A DNA stretch of 64,000 nucleotides, taken from Hymenopus coronatus (Eukaryota > Arthropoda > Insecta > Mantodea > Hymenopodidae). The notes below the pieces were generated by a model. That model was not told where the DNA came from. It searched no databases and saw nothing but the letters and a program-made list of their open reading frames with translations. The stretch's first letter is position 1. Every line of letters begins with the position of its first letter. The stretch spans positions 36,868,001-36,932,000 of the forward strand of contig CM060895.1 in NCBI GenBank assembly GCA_030762935.1. Direction: 5' to 3'. This document shows positions 32,249-44,094 of this stretch, in pieces. A program made the translations under genes and the position numbers.

Positions 32249-32875
32249 AAACTGTATTTCCGGAGAAATATAGATCTCGAATTTTAGAGTGGAACACAAT
32301 AGCTTCTCTGCCTACTAGTCACATACATAGTACACGGTAGATAATATAAAACTAGCTAATGGAATCCAAGAAAATAATCATTTCGTTATGGTCCTCAGAT
32401 ATTTTGTATAATTACGCTGTAACAATTAACACTAATATTGTGAAGCAGTCGCTCTCCATAGTGGAGTGGTTACCGTGCTATACTCTAATACCCAAGGTTG
32501 TAGTGGGTGATCGAGTAGTTCGGACGTAAAAATCCCTAGCATGGATGCCTTTGGAAAGGAAGCAAAAACCATTGGTCCCGTAGGTTTACTTGCACATAAA
32601 GAGTTCCGTGACTTGAAAGAGAAGATTCCTGGGGTAAATTCTGCCATTTTCACGTCCTCAAGTAGCAATTTTGTCTATTGTGTATCTGTCCTGAAATGGG
32701 ACATCAGTTATCTTTGTTTTTAATAACCTCTCGTAGGCTGAAGCCCCTATACCAATTACTAGAAAACGCATTAGATCATGTACTACCTTTCAGATGCGCA
32801 TTTTTTTTTTTTTTTTTTTGCTTGAAATGTATATACGCATGTCGTTCTGTATTGAAATTTAATTATTAAGTATTT
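32249..32875 (+). repeat. Duplicated segment D, copy 1 (without LTR and HLE)
   Basis: Starts with a decayed HLE 3' end (CTGTATTTCCGGAGAAA..GGTAGATAATATAAAAC) and continues through ACTAGCTAATGGAATCCAAG, a group E SINE, and CATCAGTTATCTTTG, to TAATTATTAAGTATTTTT. Copy 2 (33755-35860) has the same order but contains two extra insertions, so this copy shows both empty sites: TGGTCCTCAGATATTTTG at 32389-32406 and CTTTGTTTTTAATAACC at 32712-32728. Confidence 0.82.
32459..32665 (+). repeat. SINE group E
   Basis: tRNA-like head TAGTGGAGTGGTTACCGTGCT, then GGACGTAAAAATCCCTAGCATGG and GGAAGCAAAAACCATTGGTCCC, ending near CCTGGGGTAAATTCTGCC. The B box is decayed. Confidence 0.7.
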
Positions 32876-32877
32876 TT

Positions 32878-33737
32878 ACTTTTTCTAGCACGTATGCACA
32901 TATAATGTACATAGCAGCTAGAGAACGTTTTATATTCTACCCAAAAATTCGATGTACACATTTTACCGGAAAATATGTTTTGAGGTCCCCTGATCCGAAG
33001 AAAGCATGTTTAGAAAAAGATCCGTGTGTGTGCCTGTGATCAACATTGTTCAAAAACGAAAAACCGCTGAATTGAAACCTGGTATTTAAGTTTACCATCT
33101 TCTAAGGATACAACACTATAATTTTCAAGAAAATCTCCCACCACAAACTACAATTTTCAAGTAACAATTGTTGAACATTTTGTTTTTCCTCAAAAATGGC
33201 TCTAACGAATTTGCGTAAAATACCGTATAGTAAAGATATTAATAAGACAAATAAAATTATTATTTTGAATTTTCCGGGAATAGCCTCTGAAGACCTCCTT
33301 ATTCTGGACGAGTTTTGTTGAACTTTGCGTAACTGTTAAACCGCAATTGATAGAGAGAAACTTGCTCCACGAAAAATGCAGAACCTCTTAAAAGGCATAA
33401 GCTATGTAATATACGTTTTCCTTGTAGAGTTGACCGTTTTCGAAATATTCCGTTTTATTGTTTTCAATTTTAAACTACGTTATTTTTCTCAAATGACACC
33501 ATGCAAAGCGGACCAAACCTCATTTGTTTACATAGCGACTGGCTTTTAAAGGATTTGACTATCGCTTTAGCCTAATGCATTCACGTATTTCCGTTCTGCT
33601 TGCAAGGAAGGAAGCAATAAGACACTTCTGCTAATATTTATACGATTAGCTTGAGGTAGATAAAAGAATAATCTTATTAGGGGTAGTTTGTTTATTGAAC
33701 AGGTAGAGAAAGTCATGTGAATGGAACATATAATATT
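32878..33737 (-). mobile_element. HLE copy, full length (subfamily C)
   Basis: ACTTTTTCTAGCACG to GTGAATGGAACATATAATATT, about 860 bp. The hairpin outer stem is TTTTCTAGC with GCTAGAGAA, different bases from the usual TATAC/GTATA but still paired. Confidence 0.87.
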
Positions 33738-33899
33738 TTTTAAGCTTAGAAATCCTCAAATTATGTATTCTAGAATTAGAATTTTAGGATGGAATACTAT
33801 ATCTTCTCAGCCTTCTATGTACGTATATACCTAGTATTCGGTAGACTAAGTAAAACTAGCTAATGAAATCCAAGAAAATAATCATTTCGTTATGGTTCT

Positions 33900-34742
33900 T
33901 GTCGCGGGAAGTCGGTGTCTCGTTCTGCAGTATCCTCAGCTTCGTCGTTGGTGAAGATTCCACTCCTAATCTTCTAATTAAAATTATCTCAGGCGTTTGT
34001 GTGTGAGGTTAATATTAAAAACACTGAATTTCTCTTACGTTTTGAATTTATTGAATCACAGATTTAACGGGCGGCTAGCTTGTTCCTTACAAATGTATTA
34101 TAAATAAATACCATCCCACCACTTAAATTATCAAGAGCCTAATCTAACCTTCTGCACGTCATTCCCTCACCACTCATGCACGTGGACGTGCGCGTAACAC
34201 AATGTGACGTGAAGCTCAAGAGAGATAGTAATAGAGAAACCACATAAGAGATCATTGCCTTAAATACTGATCCTGGGTGACGCCAGCTTTCGCGCCATAA
34301 AATGTAACAGTATTCCTTATTGGTTCTTAGTTAGCATCACCTCACAAGCTATGAGAATAAATTGTACCAAGTTCTGACGTCATAGCGTGCACATGGCGTG
34401 TTTGAAAAAACCCAATGGTTCCTTCTCACTTTAACTTTATGCTTGCTTTGTCTGTTTCTCTAATTCCCTGTGCTACTTGGAGGACAGGTCATTATTCCTG
34501 CTTCACTTCTTTATATGTCTGTTCTTTTCTATCTTAGCAGGTGGTGGTTGGTGAAGTGTTACCCGGAATTAAGCTAGCTCGCCTTGCCTTAATTAGCTAA
34601 GTTACAACAACTTGTATTTATGCATATTTGTACCCTTAAACGTTCACAACTATTTTACATTGCTTTCTATAAGCTTATAATATGATCTACAACTTATTTC
34701 TCTTTTTATATATTTTGTGTGCATGTGGTATGTGCTCCTACA
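33900..34742. mobile_element. Solo LTR, copy 2
   Basis: 843 bp, TGTCGCGGGAAGTCGG to GTGCTCCTACA. Flanks TTCT (33896-33899) and TCCC (34743-34746) each differ by one base from TCCT in the empty site of copy 1 of segment D, so this is a 4-bp duplication that has aged. Inside it TCTAATTAAAATTATCTCA, CCTGGGTGACGCC and AAGTTCTGACGTCATAGCG are shared with copy 1 of the LTR. Confidence 0.82.
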
Positions 34743-34802
34743 TCCCCAGATATTTTGTATAAGTACGCTGTAAAAATTTTCTATTCTAATATTATAAAGG
34801 AA

Positions 34803-34975
34803 CCGATTTCCGTAATGTAGTGGTTACCGTGCTGGCCTCTAATATCCAACGCGATAGAGTAATTGCGACGTAAAAATCCCTAGCATGGATTCCTTGGAAG
34901 GGAAGCAAAAACCGTTGGTCCCAATCCATACTTTGAAAGAGAAGGCTCCTGGGCTAAATTCCGCCATTTTCGCCC
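34803..34975 (+). repeat. SINE group E, copy in segment D2
   Basis: TAATGTAGTGGTTACCGTGCTGG, GCGACGTAAAAATCCCTAGCATGG and GCTCCTGGGCTAAATTCCGCC. It is the positional counterpart of 32459-32665. Confidence 0.7.
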
Positions 34976-35041
34976 CTATTTAGTTGTGAATTCTTCCTAA
35001 AGGTGCATCTGTCCGGAAATACCACATTAGTTATCTTTGTT

Positions 35042-35700
35042 ACTTTCCATATACGTACCATATACACAGTGTATAGAGAAGGTATGGTATTCCACCCAAA
35101 AATTCTATACCAAGATTTCACCAGAAATACGCGTTTTAGGGTCCCCTATATCCAAAAAATAATTTTTGGAAAAAGGTCCGCGTATATGTGTGTCCGTTTG
35201 AACACGATAACTGAAAAACGGAAACTCGGCAAAATACCAAACTTGGTATTTAAGTTTAATATCTTCTAGGGATACAACACGAAAGTTCTGAGAAAAATCG
35301 CCCCATCCTGAACTAGCTTTTACATAGAAAAAAATTCGAACATTTCTATTTTCTCAAAAATTTCTCTAACGATTTTTATTAAAATACCGTATATTCATAT
35401 TTACACCACAAATAAAATGTATATCTTGAATTTTCTGGGAATAGCCTCTAAAGACCTCTTTATTCTGAATGAATTTTGTGTAAGTAGTAAACTGTAAGAG
35501 ATAGATAGAAACTTACTACTCAAAAAGCGCAGATCACGTTAAGACACACAATTTATGTCATACACTTTTTTTTTTTTTCGTGGAACATGACCATTTCTGC
35601 GATATTCTTTGTTATTTGATTTAAATTTACGATTGTATAAAGTAGATAGAAGAATATGATTTTTAACAACAAAATCATGTCAATTGAACACATCCGATAC
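35042..35700 (-). mobile_element. HLE copy with internal deletion, at a proven insertion site
   Basis: ACTTTCCATATACGTACC to CAATTGAACACATCCGATA. About 190 bp is missing from the 5' third (ATTTAAATTTACGATTG runs straight to TATAAAGTAGATAGAAG). The empty counterpart is CTTTGTTTTTAATAACC in segment D1. The filled flanks are CTTTGTT and TTTTAGTAATC, so at most one T is duplicated. Confidence 0.88.
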
Positions 35701-35860
35701 TTTTAGTAATCTGTATACCTGTTGCGTAGAAACCGTATTAGACCACGTACTACCTAGATGCGCAATTTATGTTTTGTGTTTGATATTATGTATATAAGGC
35801 ATGTCGTTTGCTGTTTAAGTTATTATTAAGTATTTTTCCATTAACCTTTTACGGTCATTG

Positions 35861-36379
35861 TTGCAATTAGACTCAGTTTTAGTTTAAGATTATTATTGGC
35901 GTTTCACCATTAAGCGTTTTATAGAGCAATTAGTACAAGCAGTGTGTTGGTAACAGCTGCATCCTTCTCGCACGTCTAGCGGCGCCACTGTGGCGGTGCA
36001 CTTGGTTAATTATTGGTGCAACGTAGCACGCATTTGTTTCCTGTGGGACAACTAATGGCAATATATAACCTAAGAATACACTATGGGCGGACGTTTGTTC
36101 GCTGTACTTTGTAAACGAAAATTAATTTCTTACGTTAGTTCACAATTGCCACGTTCCACCCAAGGGAATTAACCAGCAAGTTATCAGTACAAGCATATGT
36201 AGCGAGAAAGTGAACTGTAACGTGGATTTTATAAGCATTAAATTCAGATGCCCGCTTATCAGTTAATTTGTCCATCCTTTGACTTAGTGGTTGCCGCCCC
36301 TTTGCTTGCACGCTAATGAAGCAGTAATAACATTTATTATATACGTTCATCAACACATATTCTCGGAAGTTTTCACTCT
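35861..36379. other. Spacer without recognisable gene
   Basis: A 73-codon minus-strand frame at 36135-36356 is unassigned. No repeat end found. Confidence 0.4.
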
Positions 36380-36470
36380 ATTAGGTAGAGTGAGTAGGGG
36401 AAGCATTGCATGCCACCCAAAACTCAATGCCGAGGTTTCACTGGAAATACGCGCTTTGAGACACTGAACA
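36380..36470 (-). mobile_element. HLE fragment, 3' end relic
   Basis: GGGGAAGCATTGCATGCCACCC, ATGCCGAGGTTTCACTGGAAATACG. The terminal hairpin is decayed. It is followed at once by a forward copy. Confidence 0.6.
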
Positions 36471-36478
36471 ATAAAAAA

Positions 36479-37182
36479 ATATGATGTGTTCCATTCATAT
36501 GACCTTTCTACATTTCTGTAACAAATTTTTGTTAAAAAGCTTATGATTCTATTTACTTCATGCTAATCGAGAAAAAATTAGCAGAAATATTCTTATTACT
36601 TGCTTCCTTGTAAGTGGAAGCGAAATAAGGGAGTATCATAGGTTAAAGTGATAGTCAAAAGCTGGTTGCTATGTGACTAAAGTTCCTTTGTTTGTATGGA
36701 CATGAGTTGACAAATTCCTATATGAGAAAAATAAGTATTTTAAAGCTGAAGCCAAAAACAAGGAACGCCTCAAAAACGAATAACTCCACGAAAAAAAAAA
36801 AAGACATATAGCATGAATTGTGTGTTTTAAGGTGCTCTACATTTGTTGTGTGGTAAGTTTTTGTCCATCTCTTACGGTTTAGCAGTTATGCAAAATTCTG
36901 CAAAGCCATCCAGAATAAAGTAATCTTCAGAGGCTATTCCCATAAAATTCAAAAATTACATTTTATTTGTCGGATAAATATATTTAATATACGATATTTT
37001 ATTCAAATTCGTCAGAGCCATTTTTGAGAAAATCAAAATTTTCGACAAAAATTTCATGTAAAGGGTAGTTTGGGTGGGGAGATTTTTCTCAAAATCTTCT
37101 TGTCGCATCCCTGGAAGAAACTAAACTTAAATACCAAGTTTGGTATTTTACCGACTTTTCGTTTTTGAGTTATCGTGTTCAC
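36479..37182 (+). mobile_element. HLE copy, 3' truncated (subfamily B)
   Basis: TATGATGTGTTCCATTC to GAGTTATCGTGTTCAC. The match stops exactly before the CA-rich stretch, so the 3' hairpin is missing. Confidence 0.87.
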
Positions 37183-37584
37183 TCGTGGTGAGCCTAGGTG
37201 TAGCTGCTGTGTACCTAGCCTGGTAAGGATTTAACTACAGGAATGAGGTCAAGGTTAAGGTTTTGTATTTGAGGTTTCGGGTAATGGTGTTAAGGAGTAG
37301 CGCTAGATAGGCTCCTCGAATTGTTTTTGTTGGAGAATTTTGATTAGCCACCCCAATTGTGGGAGAGGGGAGTACTTGGTTCAGCTGATTTGCTGTTGGC
37401 TGGTTTGAAGCCGTTATTACCGGGGATGCCCGCAAGCCATGCGGGAAACCCGATACCACCTGTACCGGTGTTCAGTGGGTAAGTACTCCCTCAGCCAGCT
37501 GATAAGACATTCTCATGCTCGCTCTATCTGACGTAAAATTTCTGAGCCCGTGTCCTAATGATATCTTCCACATATGCGAGGGCC

Positions 37585-37690
37585 GAAGCTTCATGTAGTG
37601 GCCTCAAAGAGAAACGTCGACATACATAATATATGGACCGGAGTCCTCTGTTCTATACCCCACACTTCGCAGGCGTAGAGCATCATGGAA
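37585..37690 (-). pseudogene. LINE reverse-transcriptase fragment (tentative)
   Basis: One minus-strand frame reads SSMMLYACEVWGIEQRTP then continues to a stop. This resembles the L-YG-EVWG block found near the C-terminal end of RT domains in many insect LINEs. It covers about 35 residues only. The flanks 37183-37580 and 37700-38394 give no recognisable feature. Confidence 0.4.
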
Positions 37691-37699
37691 CTGGAGCGA

Positions 37700-38394
37700 T
37701 GACGTCATGTTTTAATTTCTTCATATATATTTACTTGGCTTTCACGTGCCAAGCAATATTATTTTATGCAGTATAGTTGTAGTTGCCTAGATTGCTTCAA
37801 GCTTAAATTCTGCGTCAAGATTGAGCTTAAAATGACCTATGACTCTGAATTCGGCCCTTAGAAATACATACATGAAGCGATCTGAATATTCCAGTATGAC
37901 ATATCTCAGAACACTGCCCTCTAATATCTAAAGCCATACAGGATTCACATCACAGAATACCGAGGCTTCTCCTGTCCCATTATATCCAAATCCATGCATA
38001 TGCCTTCCATTTGCTTCACGACACCTGTTGCTTGTCTTTGATGTATTGAATTCGGGTCTATGTCACAAATTACGCGTAAATTACACAGAAACTGTCCTCA
38101 CAGCCTGCTAATTTCTGAACCAACATCGGCGTATTCAGGGCGCCTACAGATATTGTTTACAAACCAATCAACACACCATTATTATATAAGCCTGAATCTG
38201 TAATTAAGTGATGAATGCCATTTGTAGAGATATAGCGTATTTGCAGATAACCGCAATATTCCCTCTGTCCCTAGTTTAAACCTACTCACAGTCAGCTATT
38301 TATATCCTCAACCAGTTGAAACACGTTCCTCGTCGTTTGACGGTTTACCCCTACAACATTTAGCAAACACTTATTCACCTGTCTCCAGCTTTTT
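37700..38394. other. Spacer without recognisable gene
   Basis: Mixed composition, no repeat match noticed, no open frame of note except HLE shadows at the right edge. Confidence 0.4.
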
Positions 38395-39205
38395 ACTTTC
38401 TCTAGCCCACATGTATAGCGTTCATAGTGGGTAGATAAAGTATTGTATTCAACCCAAAAATTCGATACCCAGATTTCACCGGAAATATATGTTTTGTGGT
38501 CACCTAATTCCGAAAAAGATCCGCGCGTGCGTGTCTGTGAACAGCATAGCTCAAAAACTAAAAGACTGCTAAATACCAAACTTGGTATTTAAGTTTTGTA
38601 TGTTCCAAGAACGAAGATTTTTAAGAAAATCCCGCCACCCCAAACTACCCTTTACATGGAAAAATGTTTAAATCTTTTTATTTTCTCAAAAATGGCTCTA
38701 ACGATTTTGTTTAAAATACCGTAGGTATATTAAAGCTATAAATTTTGATTCTCTGGGAATAGCTTATGAAGACCTCTTTATTCTGGGTGCATTTTGCATT
38801 AACTGCTAAACAGTAAGAGATAGAAAAAAGTCCTACTGCACAAAATATGTATATCCAATTAAAACACACAATATATGTTCTTTACATTTTTGTTGTGCTG
38901 CTGTTTCCGAGATATTCCTTGTTATTGGTTTGTAAAATGTTTTCTCAGATAGGAAGTGTCTATTCATCTTTTGTTCTACCCCTAGCCAAGCACAGAAGCG
39001 AACTGCAATGACAATCGCATAATGATAGCTTTTAAAACATTTGACTATCAGTTTAGCCTAGTGTATTCCCTTAGTTCCCTTCTACTTATAAGGAACTAAG
39101 AAATTAGGAAATTATGCCAATGTTTGTCTCGATTAGCATGATGCAGAAAGAAGAATAATCTTTTGTAAGAAGTTTGTTTGTAGAACAGCTAGAGAAAAGC
39201 ATGAC
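38395..39205 (-). mobile_element. HLE copy (subfamily C)
   Basis: ACTTTCTCTAGCCCACATG at the left; the hairpin pairs CCCAC with GTGGG. The 5' end is decayed at GCTAGAGAAAAGCATGAC. It is placed head-to-head with the next forward copy. Confidence 0.8.
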
Positions 39206-39242
39206 AGACCTAGCCAAACTCTACGGACACTAAGGAACAAAC

Positions 39243-40133
39243 CCGATGCAATCCATTTACATGACTTTCTCTACAAACTAATGCTAACAAAGATTATTCC
39301 TTTATCTACACCGTGATAAACATTAGCAGAAATGGTTGTATTAGGAAAATAAGCAAAAGGGAAATAAGGTAAAACACTAGAGTAAAGCGATAGTCAAATC
39401 TTTTCAAAAGCCACTGAAACAATTGAAATTCGGTTTTCACATTGTACGGCCAGGAGTAAAACAAAAGAGAGATGAAGAGCAAATGATGAGCTCCCATTTG
39501 AGAAAAGTATAAGCAATTACAAGGAGTATCTTGGAAAGGGATAATTCTACAAAAGAAATATGTATGGCATAAATTGTGTGTTTTAACGAGATCTGCATTT
39601 TTTGTGTAGTAAGTTTTTGTCCATCTCTTACAGTTTACCTGTTATGCAAAATGTATCCATAAAGAAATGGTCTTCAAGGGCTTATTACCAGAAAATTCAT
39701 TTCGTTTGTCATGAAAATATCTTAAACATGTGGTATTTTAATCAGCGTGTGCTGTATCGGTATGTGAGGGGGTTGTGTTAAGTAAAAAAGAGCAATAGTA
39801 AGTCATTTTTGAAAAAAACAAAAGTTTCGAAAAATGTTCTAAGTAAAGTTGTTCTAGTTGGGGTGTGGGATTTCCCTGAAAATCTTCTTGTCGCAACCTT
39901 AGAAGATGCTGACCCTAAATATTAAATTTGGTGTTTACCTGAATGTTATGTTTATACTGTCCACATACACACGCACGCACACACAAACACATGGAACTTT
40001 TTGTAATGCTTTTTTGGAATCAGAGGACACTAAAACACGTATTTCCGGTCAAATCTCGGTATCGAATTTTTGGGTGGAATACAATACCTTCTCTATCTAC
40101 TGTATACATTGTACACACGTGCTAGAGAAACTA
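39243..40133 (+). mobile_element. HLE copy, diverged (subfamily C)
   Basis: CGATGCAATCCATTTACATGACTTTCTCTAC at the left loses the first bases of the family. It contains an insertion-like stretch around 39745-39790 (GTGTGCTGTATCGGTATGTGAGG). Ends TGCTAGAGAAACTA. Confidence 0.82.
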
Positions 40134-40137
40134 AAAT

Positions 40138-40839
40138 TTAATGTGTTACACTCACTTTGCTTTCTCTTCCTATCTTACAAGAAGTTATTCTTACAGAAGC
40201 TTAATCTTCCATCTGTTTCGTACAAATCGGGGAAAACTTAGCAGAAATGGATTTATTATATATTTGCTTGTAGATACAAGGAGAATTACGAAATACAGTG
40301 GGTTAAAACGATATATTTTAAAAGTTTATCAGCAGGTGATCATTTTTAGTTATCTTTGTATGGAGAAGATTATAAAAGAAATGACGACTCCCCAGTTTAG
40401 AAAAGTGTAAGACTGCAAAATTTAAAGCAATAACTAGGAATATCTTGAAACGGTTAACAATTATGGTACGTTTTAACGAGATCTACCATTTCTGTAATAA
40501 AATCTCTTTTAATTATAAAAGGTATGCAAAAGTCATCCAATATGAAGAGCTCCTGAGAGGCTTTTCCTAGAAAGTTTAAGAGAGATGCATTTCATTTGTC
40601 ATGATATAAAAATAGTTAAAGCCATTTTTAAGAAAATCAAGATTTTCGAAAAATTCACGTAAAGGATGGTTGAGGTGCTATTCACACACGTACACAAACG
40701 ACCTTGTTCTTAAAATTTTCTTTTGTATTTAGGGGCCTCAAAACATATTTCCGGTGACATTTCTGTACCAAATTTTTAATTGGAATGCAACAACTTCTCT
40801 ACCTATTATGTACATTGTATGTATGTGGTAGAGAAAGTA
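40138..40839 (+). mobile_element. HLE copy, shortened (subfamily C)
   Basis: Begins TTAATGTGTTACACTCACTTTG within five bases of the previous copy's end, giving a head-to-tail pair. The hairpin outer stem is TTCTCTACC with GGTAGAGAA. The palindrome and the TGTCGCATCC block are deleted. Confidence 0.82.
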
Positions 40840-41342
40840 ATAAATACTATGAAAAAGCACTGCTACAAAACAACAAATACCGCAGTTTGTTCTGATGTTT
40901 TTTTATGTTAGATATAAACTTTAATAATTGGACTCGATTCAATTTTATATATATATATATATATATTGATTTAGGTTGAAGAGAATTTTTTTAGTGCTCA
41001 AAATTTATATTATGTTTTCATAAAAATAAGAGGATTAAACCAATTGTTTCAAGTAGAATGGAGCTAAGTGACTTCTACACTGCCACATTCGGACTGTCTC
41101 GTCATTATTTACAGAGAAAGCCTTAATCGAAAAGAAATCATGGCACTTTAAGTAACACCAATATAGCTTTGTTTATTTACAGTAACTAATGTAACATAAA
41201 ACTAAGAAAACGCACAAAACAAAATTAAGATCAGAAGAAGTTTGATATTGCAGTTGTTATCCATGTCACTCAGGTTTTGTTTTTCTGTTTATAAAGCTTG
41301 AAAACTTCTCGAAGAGAAGAAAATTAGTTCCTTACAAAAAAA
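40840..41342. other. Spacer with (TA)n
   Basis: A TA dinucleotide run occupies about 40945-40966. No gene recognised. Confidence 0.5.
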
Positions 41343-42075
41343 ATCTGATGTGTTCTATTCACATGACTTTCTCTACATCTCTGCAACAAATGATTGTTAA
41401 AAAGTTTATGCTTCCATTTATTTAATTCTAATCGAGAAAAAATTAGCAGAAATAGTCTTATTACTTGCTTCCTTGTAAGTAGAAGCGAAATAAGGGAGTA
41501 CCATAGGTTCAAGTGATAGTCAAAAGCTGGTTGCTATGCGACTGAGGTTCCTTTGTTTGTATGGACAGGACTTGACAAATTTTAATATGAGAAGAGTATT
41601 AAGTTTTTTAAAGCTGAAACCAATAACAAGGAATAACTCAAAAACGACTAACTCCACGAAAAAAATGTATATTACATAAATTGTGTGTTTTATCGTGATC
41701 TACATTTTATGTGTAGTAAGTTTTTGTCCATCTTTTACGCTTTAGCAGTTACGCAAAATTCCGTAAATTCATCCAGAATAACGTAGTCCTTAAAGGCTAT
41801 TCCCAGAAAATTCAAGATATGCATTTTATTTATGAGGTACATATTTTTAATATACGATATTTTAATCAAAATCGTTAGCGTCATTTTTGAGAAAATCAAA
41901 ATCTTCGAAAAAAGTTATTTGTAAAGGGTAGTTGGGGTGGGTGGATTTTCTTGAAAATTTTCGTGTCGCATCCTTGGGAGATACCAAACTTTAATACCAA
42001 GTTGGGAGATACCAAACTTAAATACCAAGTGCGGTATTTAACGGTCTTTTCGTTTTTGAGCTATGCTGTCCACAG

Positions 42076-42107
<32 letters not shown>

Positions 42108-42275
42108 ACTCACATAGAGACACACACGCACACACATGGATTTTTTTCCAAAAATGCTTTTTCTGGATTCAGGGGGACCCAAAACATGTGTTTCCGGTAT
42201 AATCTCAGTATAAAATTTTGGGTGGAATACAATACCTTCTCTATACACTATGTACATAGTACGTGTAGAGAAAGT
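41343..42275 (+). mobile_element. HLE copy, full length with internal duplication (subfamily A)
   Basis: ATCTGATGTGTTCTATTCAC to GTGTAGAGAAAGT. It is longer than usual (933 bp) for two reasons. The segment GGGAGATACCAAACTT..AATACCAAG at the palindrome is present twice in tandem (about 41976-42029), and the CA stretch has expanded (about 42073-42137). Confidence 0.92.
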
Positions 42276-42471
42276 CATAGGCAACTGAAATAATACGTGA
42301 GTATTCCGAACATCGGAGTATTAATCTCAGAATATATGGATGTGAACTTCGACTTCGTTGCGTTTTCTTGTTAGTAAATTATGAGCAGTCATAGAAACTT
42401 TTACAGTCAATGAGATTATGATGAATTGCTTTGTATTATTTTATATAAATATGCAATAAATCCCATGTGAG

Positions 42472-42694
42472 GACAGACGGACGGACAGACAGCCAGACAG
42501 ACAGACAGACAGAGATAGAAGGATGGATGGGATAGGATGGGATAGGATGGGATGGGATAGGATAGGATAGGATAGGATAGGATAGGATAGGATAGGGCGG
42601 ACGGACGGACGGATGGATGGATGGATGGATGGATGGATGGATGGATGGATGGATGGATGGATGGATGGATGGATGGATGGATGGATGGATGGAT
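42472..42694. repeat. Compound microsatellite: GACA, GATGG/GATAG, GGAC, GGAT
   Basis: On the plus strand, (GACA)n with variants is followed by a pentamer block (GATGG then GATAG), a few GGAC units and about 22 GGAT units. It lies just beyond the 3' end of the LINE fragment on the minus strand, so the tetranucleotide may have grown from that LINE tail. [13 protein letters not shown] frames are artefacts. Confidence 0.97.
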
Positions 42695-42749
42695 ACATGT
42701 ATTTGCCAAAACAAAGTACATTGTGTAGCAACGTCAAATACAAACAAGA

Positions 42750-43106
42750 TCAAAAACAATTGACAGTATTATAAAATTCATCCAGACAATAAAATGGATT
42801 TAAAATCAAAGTACGCTTCACTGACCTCTTAAAAGATTCAATGGAGAGAGCTTTAGTGCTGTTACCAAGTTTGTTAAATAGATTTAATGATATTATTTCA
42901 AAGGAATTTTGTATCTTGCTATATTTACATCTATTTATGTAAATATTGGAACTAGTTCTGGTGTGATGAAGATGGATTTCGAAACATAGATTGTATTTAT
43001 GACTATTTTTCTTAGCAAATAAGAGGCAGTGGAACACAAACAATAAATTATAGCGGCCTCGGAAAATAACAAAGAATAGTTGATTTCTTCTCTTGGCATT
43101 GGTCAT
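42750..43106 (-). pseudogene. LINE ORF2 C-terminal end and 3' tail
   Basis: A 118-codon minus-strand frame ends ..[23 protein letters not shown].. then stops. A late LFNKLGN block followed by SIESFKR.LK..L and F-Y-LDEFYN is what the extreme C terminus of CR1/Jockey-type LINE proteins looks like in insects. Downstream (minus strand) TATTTGACGTTGCTACACAATG and TTTGGCAAATA resemble their 3' UTRs, followed by ATCC repeats. No RT core is present, so the copy is strongly 5' truncated. Confidence 0.65.
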
Positions 43107-43284
43107 GGAATAACAGAATCAAAAACAATTTCAAGGCCATCCGTGACTGCTTTTGCGCTAATGCAAATGAGTTACAATAGCTTCTTTGGAAGAAGGCATT
43201 ATATTAAGTAATGTTAAAATAAACATCTGAGGAATAAATGCTTTTTATCAATTAATTAAAAGGTAATATTTGCTTTAATTTCAC

Positions 43285-43960
43285 ATAAAATTCGGTGTCA
43301 AGATATCACCGACAATACATGTTCTAAGCCCCCTAGACCACTCGAAAATTAAGTTGTTAGACAAAACCACAAACAACTAAAAACCCGAATATATGCTGTG
43401 CGCGTGAACAACAATTAAAACAGATGTTGGATCATACCAAACTGATATTTAAGTTTGTTACCTTGCAAATACAAGATACACAGGAGCTAAAAAATACCAC
43501 GCCGTTAAACTACTGTTTACACGGATACCTTTTCACTATTTTTTATTTCCTCCTAAATAACACAATTTTTATTAATTTGAGATATTTATATGATTAATAG
43601 AATATGTATTTTGTATCCTCTGGGGAATAACGGATGTTTTTATTCATTCGGATTTAATTTTCTGTAATTCTCTAAACATTAAACCGTAGATATAAACTTG
43701 CCATTCAAAACAGGTAGATATATCTTTAAAACATAATTTATTTCAAATATTTTATGGCCATATACGAGTTATTTCGTTGTTATTGTTTGGAATTTTCCAA
43801 GTTTATTGTTAATATATCTCTATTGCAACTTAAAAATGATTATTATTATATTTTAGAGGGTAAAGCCTCTGAATTTCTCATAAGCAGTTTTTCATAATTT
43901 GAATCACAAATTGGCTGCGGGGATAGCAGAAAGATTTCACTTGCTTTCCTGAAAATATAG
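43285..43960 (-). mobile_element. HLE relic (subfamily C, very old)
   Basis: Keeps ATTCGGTGTCAAGATATCACCG, TGATATTTAAGTTTG, and GAGATATTTATATGATTAATAGAATATGTATTTTG in family order. Both ends are lost. Confidence 0.55.
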
Positions 43961-44094
43961 GCTTAATTATGCAGTACCATCCCCTGTCAAACTCTCTCCC
44001 TCTCACACACATATTTTATTTATTTCTGCTTTAGAGGATCTTAAAGCGTGTATTTCTGGGATGTAGGTCTTTCCTACCTGCGATAGTATTAAAA

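Larger units (their letters stand above)
33755..35860 (+). repeat. Duplicated segment D, copy 2 (with solo LTR and HLE inserted)
   Basis: Same order as copy 1: decayed HLE 3' end, ACTAGCTAATGAAATCC, CATTTCGTTATGG, [LTR], CAGATATTTTGTATAAGTAC, group E SINE, TTAGTTATCTTTG, [HLE], TTTTAGTAATCTG, GCATGTCGTTTGCTG, TTATTAAGTATTTTTCC. The two copies are separated by one HLE, so this may be a local duplication or two insertions of one larger old element. Confidence 0.8.

Noticed and set aside
42416..42759. Three overlapping [13 protein letters not shown] frames
   Set aside because: They are reading frames of the GGAT/GATAG microsatellite.
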